A stretch of 64,000 nt of DNA from Augochlora pura (taxonomy: Eukaryota > Arthropoda > Insecta > Hymenoptera > Halictidae): positions 17,039,714-17,103,713 of the forward strand of contig NC_135777.1 in the NCBI RefSeq assembly GCF_028453695.1, given 5' to 3'. The position numbers were made by a program, and so were the translations under genes. The notes below the pieces were generated by a model, which saw only the letters and a program-made list of their open reading frames with translations, ran no database searches and was not told the origin of the DNA. Each line of letters begins with the position of its first letter. Positions within the stretch are counted from its first letter, which is position 1. Positions 61,851 through 64,000 of this stretch are shown here, piece by piece.

Positions 61851-62620
61851 AGCTCAGAGATTCGCTGACGCGTCGATGCAGCGTTAAACATTAAAATCAA
61901 ATAGAAGAAACCGATAGCCGCAGCCGTGAGATTTTCGCAGAGTTCGAAGGACAAAGGTGAAAACCTGTCGAGGTCGGCCAGGTGTTTTCCCCGTGTTTTC
62001 GCCGACGCTATTGAGATGTATGGTTTTTCAACGCGGTGCGTGATCCTGTCTCTAAGAATCGGCTAACACTTAGATTTAGAAGGTTTCGTCGCGTGGCTGG
62101 TGATCTTATAAGCTACACTAGCTGTGAGGTTATCTCATTACGTCTTATCTGGTGCTTTCGCCCCAACGCGAGCTTAGCGGTGCCCGTAGAGCTTAAATCG
62201 CACGCAAGCTCACGGACGCAGCCTTTGCTTGCACGCAAATGGAGCGAGCCGCCCCGATGCGAAACGAAACTTCTAATGCTACACGCTGCTGGAAACTTTA
62301 TGAAGAATCTGCCTGATAAACCATCTCCGTGACAATAAATCTGGGTTAGTCGGAAACACCGTTGTAAAAGTGGCCGCCTGCACTGGTTCACGGGCAGGCT
62401 CTCTTTGTCGCTCGTGCACGACCAGTTGTTGAACACGATCAGAACGTTGACGGCACTTAATTGATTTCTCGCCGCTGCGGCGAAACCATTTTTCGGACCT
62501 TTCAGCAATGCTGATTCACATTTGTATGCGCATTGCGTTCGAATAACACAGAATTCTGAGCTTTGTAGAATCGAGCTTTTACAGTAAATGTGTTGACGAT
62601 GATATTTTTATATTTTGGGC
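61851..62620. other. CpG-rich intronic block
   Basis: GC-richer block with opposed overlapping frames (62036-62332 plus, 62113-62508 minus), neither with recognisable domains or splice sites. Confidence 0.35.
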
Positions 62621-62648
62621 GAACGCATTACATGGAAAAGTAATAAAT

Positions 62649-62716
62649 ATAATTTATATTTACTTATAATTTATATTTACTTGTGATTTACATTTACTTA
62701 TAATTTATACTTATTT
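62649..62716. repeat. 17-bp tandem repeat, four copies
   Basis: Unit ATAATTTATATTTACTT is perfect at 62649-62665 and 62666-62682. Variants follow at 62683-62699 and 62700-62716. Confidence 0.85.
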
Positions 62717-62759
62717 ACGATAAATATTATAAATACAATTTATATTTATTTGTAGAGAG

Positions 62760-64000
62760 AAACGAAAGAAATAACACGTTTTCTACGACTTGATAACAGT
62801 CCTGTAACAATACCGTAAGTCACATATTTTCACTTCCAACACATTGTCGCTTGAAATTCTGATCACTATACCATGAGCAGTGTGTCGAGTTGCATAATAT
62901 TTTCGAGTCTATAGAATTCTAAAAAACACGCGAATGCTATATGCTACTGTTAACTCTTCCTTATAGCTACAGTATTAAAAACGCAGCGCGGAAGGTTGAA
63001 CAGAGTCGGTGGATGGGACGACAGGGAAGGAGAGAGAGAGGACGGGTGTAGCAGATAAAACGTTCCAAAGAGTTGGTCGTTTATCTGTAAAGACCGGCAT
63101 CCGCCGAATCAGCCTCAGATACCGATACAACCCACACTTTCCTTCTCGTGTACGCGCTTAGGCTAACTTCCGAAAGCCGCCGACTTCCAGGGATCGCTGG
63201 TTCCGCCACGCGGCAACGCAGTGTTTTGTTTTCGTCCATAAATCACGAGCACAGCGTCGTTCGGCCGGGGATACGTTTCTCGATGAAAAATGAAATTAAC
63301 TCGTCGAAGAGCGACTCCAATAATTCCTGCAAATTCGAAGTGATTAATGAAATCGAAACTAATAAATGAATCTAATAAGTGTTCTAATTAAATTCAGCTT
63401 CTTCGAATATTTTACAGTAAAAATAAACTGTCCACTTAATATGTCAAGAAGCTTAAATGCATTTTCAGCGCACGATTCACCTTCATTTTAATTATTGATT
63501 TTCGATACAGCTAATTACGTTATTTAAAATTCGAAAAAGCTGCCGCGGATGAATTGTTTCATTAAATCATGTACTTGATAATAGTTGCAATTATTTATGA
63601 GTGAGAATTGATAATTTCTTTTAATTGTCGCAATGATTCAATTTTCCTCTATTTATTTCTCTCAAAAATGCATGAAATGTATGAGAAAAATATGGGAGAG
63701 TTTTAAAGTTGATTTTGAGCAAGAAATTACACGATATAAACGACAAGATATAATAGAGTTAATTTACCAACAAGTTTCCTAAATTCTAGGGTATCTGTGG
63801 ATGCCCATTACGAGGCCCGCAGAACGCGGGCCGGAAAAATGGATTCTAATAGCTTCGTACCTTAGTCGAGGCTTCAGGGTGCAGCTTGATTCGATTTCGA
63901 GAGATTAGGCGAAGTCGTCTTGGATTACCGAGTCACCAAGACGAAGGGGAAACCTTAGGATCAAAGTCCCGGTCGCGCTGCGACTTATCTGCATAGCGTT
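62760..64000. other. Intronic stretch at the window end
   Basis: GC-richer DNA lies at 62980-63290 and 63790-64000, AT-rich between. A perfect 7-bp hairpin, GGCCCGC AGAAC GCGGGCC, is at 63814-63832. No exon was recognised before the window ends. Confidence 0.45.

Larger units (their letters stand above)
21095..64000 (+). other. Intron 2, running out of the window
   Basis: It starts at donor GTGAGT. The next exon must begin with phase 2 remaining (two bases completing a G-x-x codon). No exon with a good acceptor, matching phase, sustained coding character and a donor was found in the remaining 42.9 kb, so this is read as one very long intron. Unrecognised short exons, alternative first exons in the CpG-rich blocks, or nested non-coding RNAs remain possible. 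Confidence 0.5.

Noticed and set aside
63814..63832. GGCCCGC/GCGGGCC hairpin followed by A-run
   Set aside because: It resembles a bacterial-style terminator in reverse, but this is eukaryotic intron. A 7-bp stem alone is not notable.
1..64000. tRNA, rRNA, known insect miRNA or CRISPR array
   Set aside because: Reading for tRNA B-box-like words and for familiar miRNA seeds gave no convincing match. No regularly spaced repeat array of CRISPR type exists. A covariance-model scan would be needed to exclude small RNAs fully.

Overview
The window looks like a piece of an insect nuclear genome, most likely hymenopteran. The grounds are the sparse coding content, very long introns, alternating AT-rich and CpG-rich blocks, long (TC)n/(GA)n tracts, and decayed dispersed elements that begin TTAACCCTTTGCACTCG (piggyBac-type termini) or TACAGGGTG. 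There is no bacterial gene layout, no operon and no CRISPR array. No tRNA or rRNA gene was recognised by eye.

Only one gene is supported. On the + strand, a CpG- and GA-rich 5' region (1-1891) leads to a short in-frame upstream ORF (1892-1927). A 25-codon first coding exon follows (1946-2020, phase-0 donor CAG|GTAAAT), then an 18.8 kb intron. The second coding exon (20824-21094, phase-1 donor ACCG|GTGAGT) is Ser/Pro/Gln/His-rich. Joined in phase, the two exons give an uninterrupted 115-residue N-terminus that looks like the disordered start of a transcriptional regulator, with an FDLSK sequence resembling a CtBP-binding motif. No later exon was found, so 21095-64000 is read as the following intron, more than 42 kb long and leaving the window. 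The family was not identified with confidence.

The rest is intron. 2021-20823 is AT-rich with CpG-rich islets near 6.7-7.2, 9.0-9.9 and 13.8-14.8 kb, and carries a near-perfect 24-bp-stem hairpin at 18706-18761. 21095-64000 alternates AT-rich deserts with CpG-rich blocks near 27.6-29.1, 31.9-32.9, 34.2-34.6, 38.1-38.5, 40.1-40.6, 41.2-42.7, 47.2-47.8, 48.8-49.5, 50.5-51.2, 52.7-53.3, 54.5-55.1, 56.4-56.9, 57.5-58.3, 59.5-60.3 and 61.9-62.5 kb. These blocks hold the densest unexplained structure.

The most notable non-coding signal is a recurrent paired motif: inverted or everted GGAT(TA) half-sites such as GGATTAttTAATCC and TAATCCaGGATTA. They occur at least a dozen times between 24.6 and 47.4 kb, with six TAATCC sites in 127 bp at 36.4 kb. 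This fits a binding grammar for a K50 (Otx/Ptx/Goosecoid-type) homeodomain or a Tramtrack-like factor, and marks candidate intronic enhancers. Other structures are several old minisatellites (26, 32, about 52, about 60 and 17 bp periods), strong G-quadruplex candidates, Z-DNA-prone tracts and MITE remnants with a conserved subterminal hairpin. Nothing seen qualifies as a new multi-gene system.
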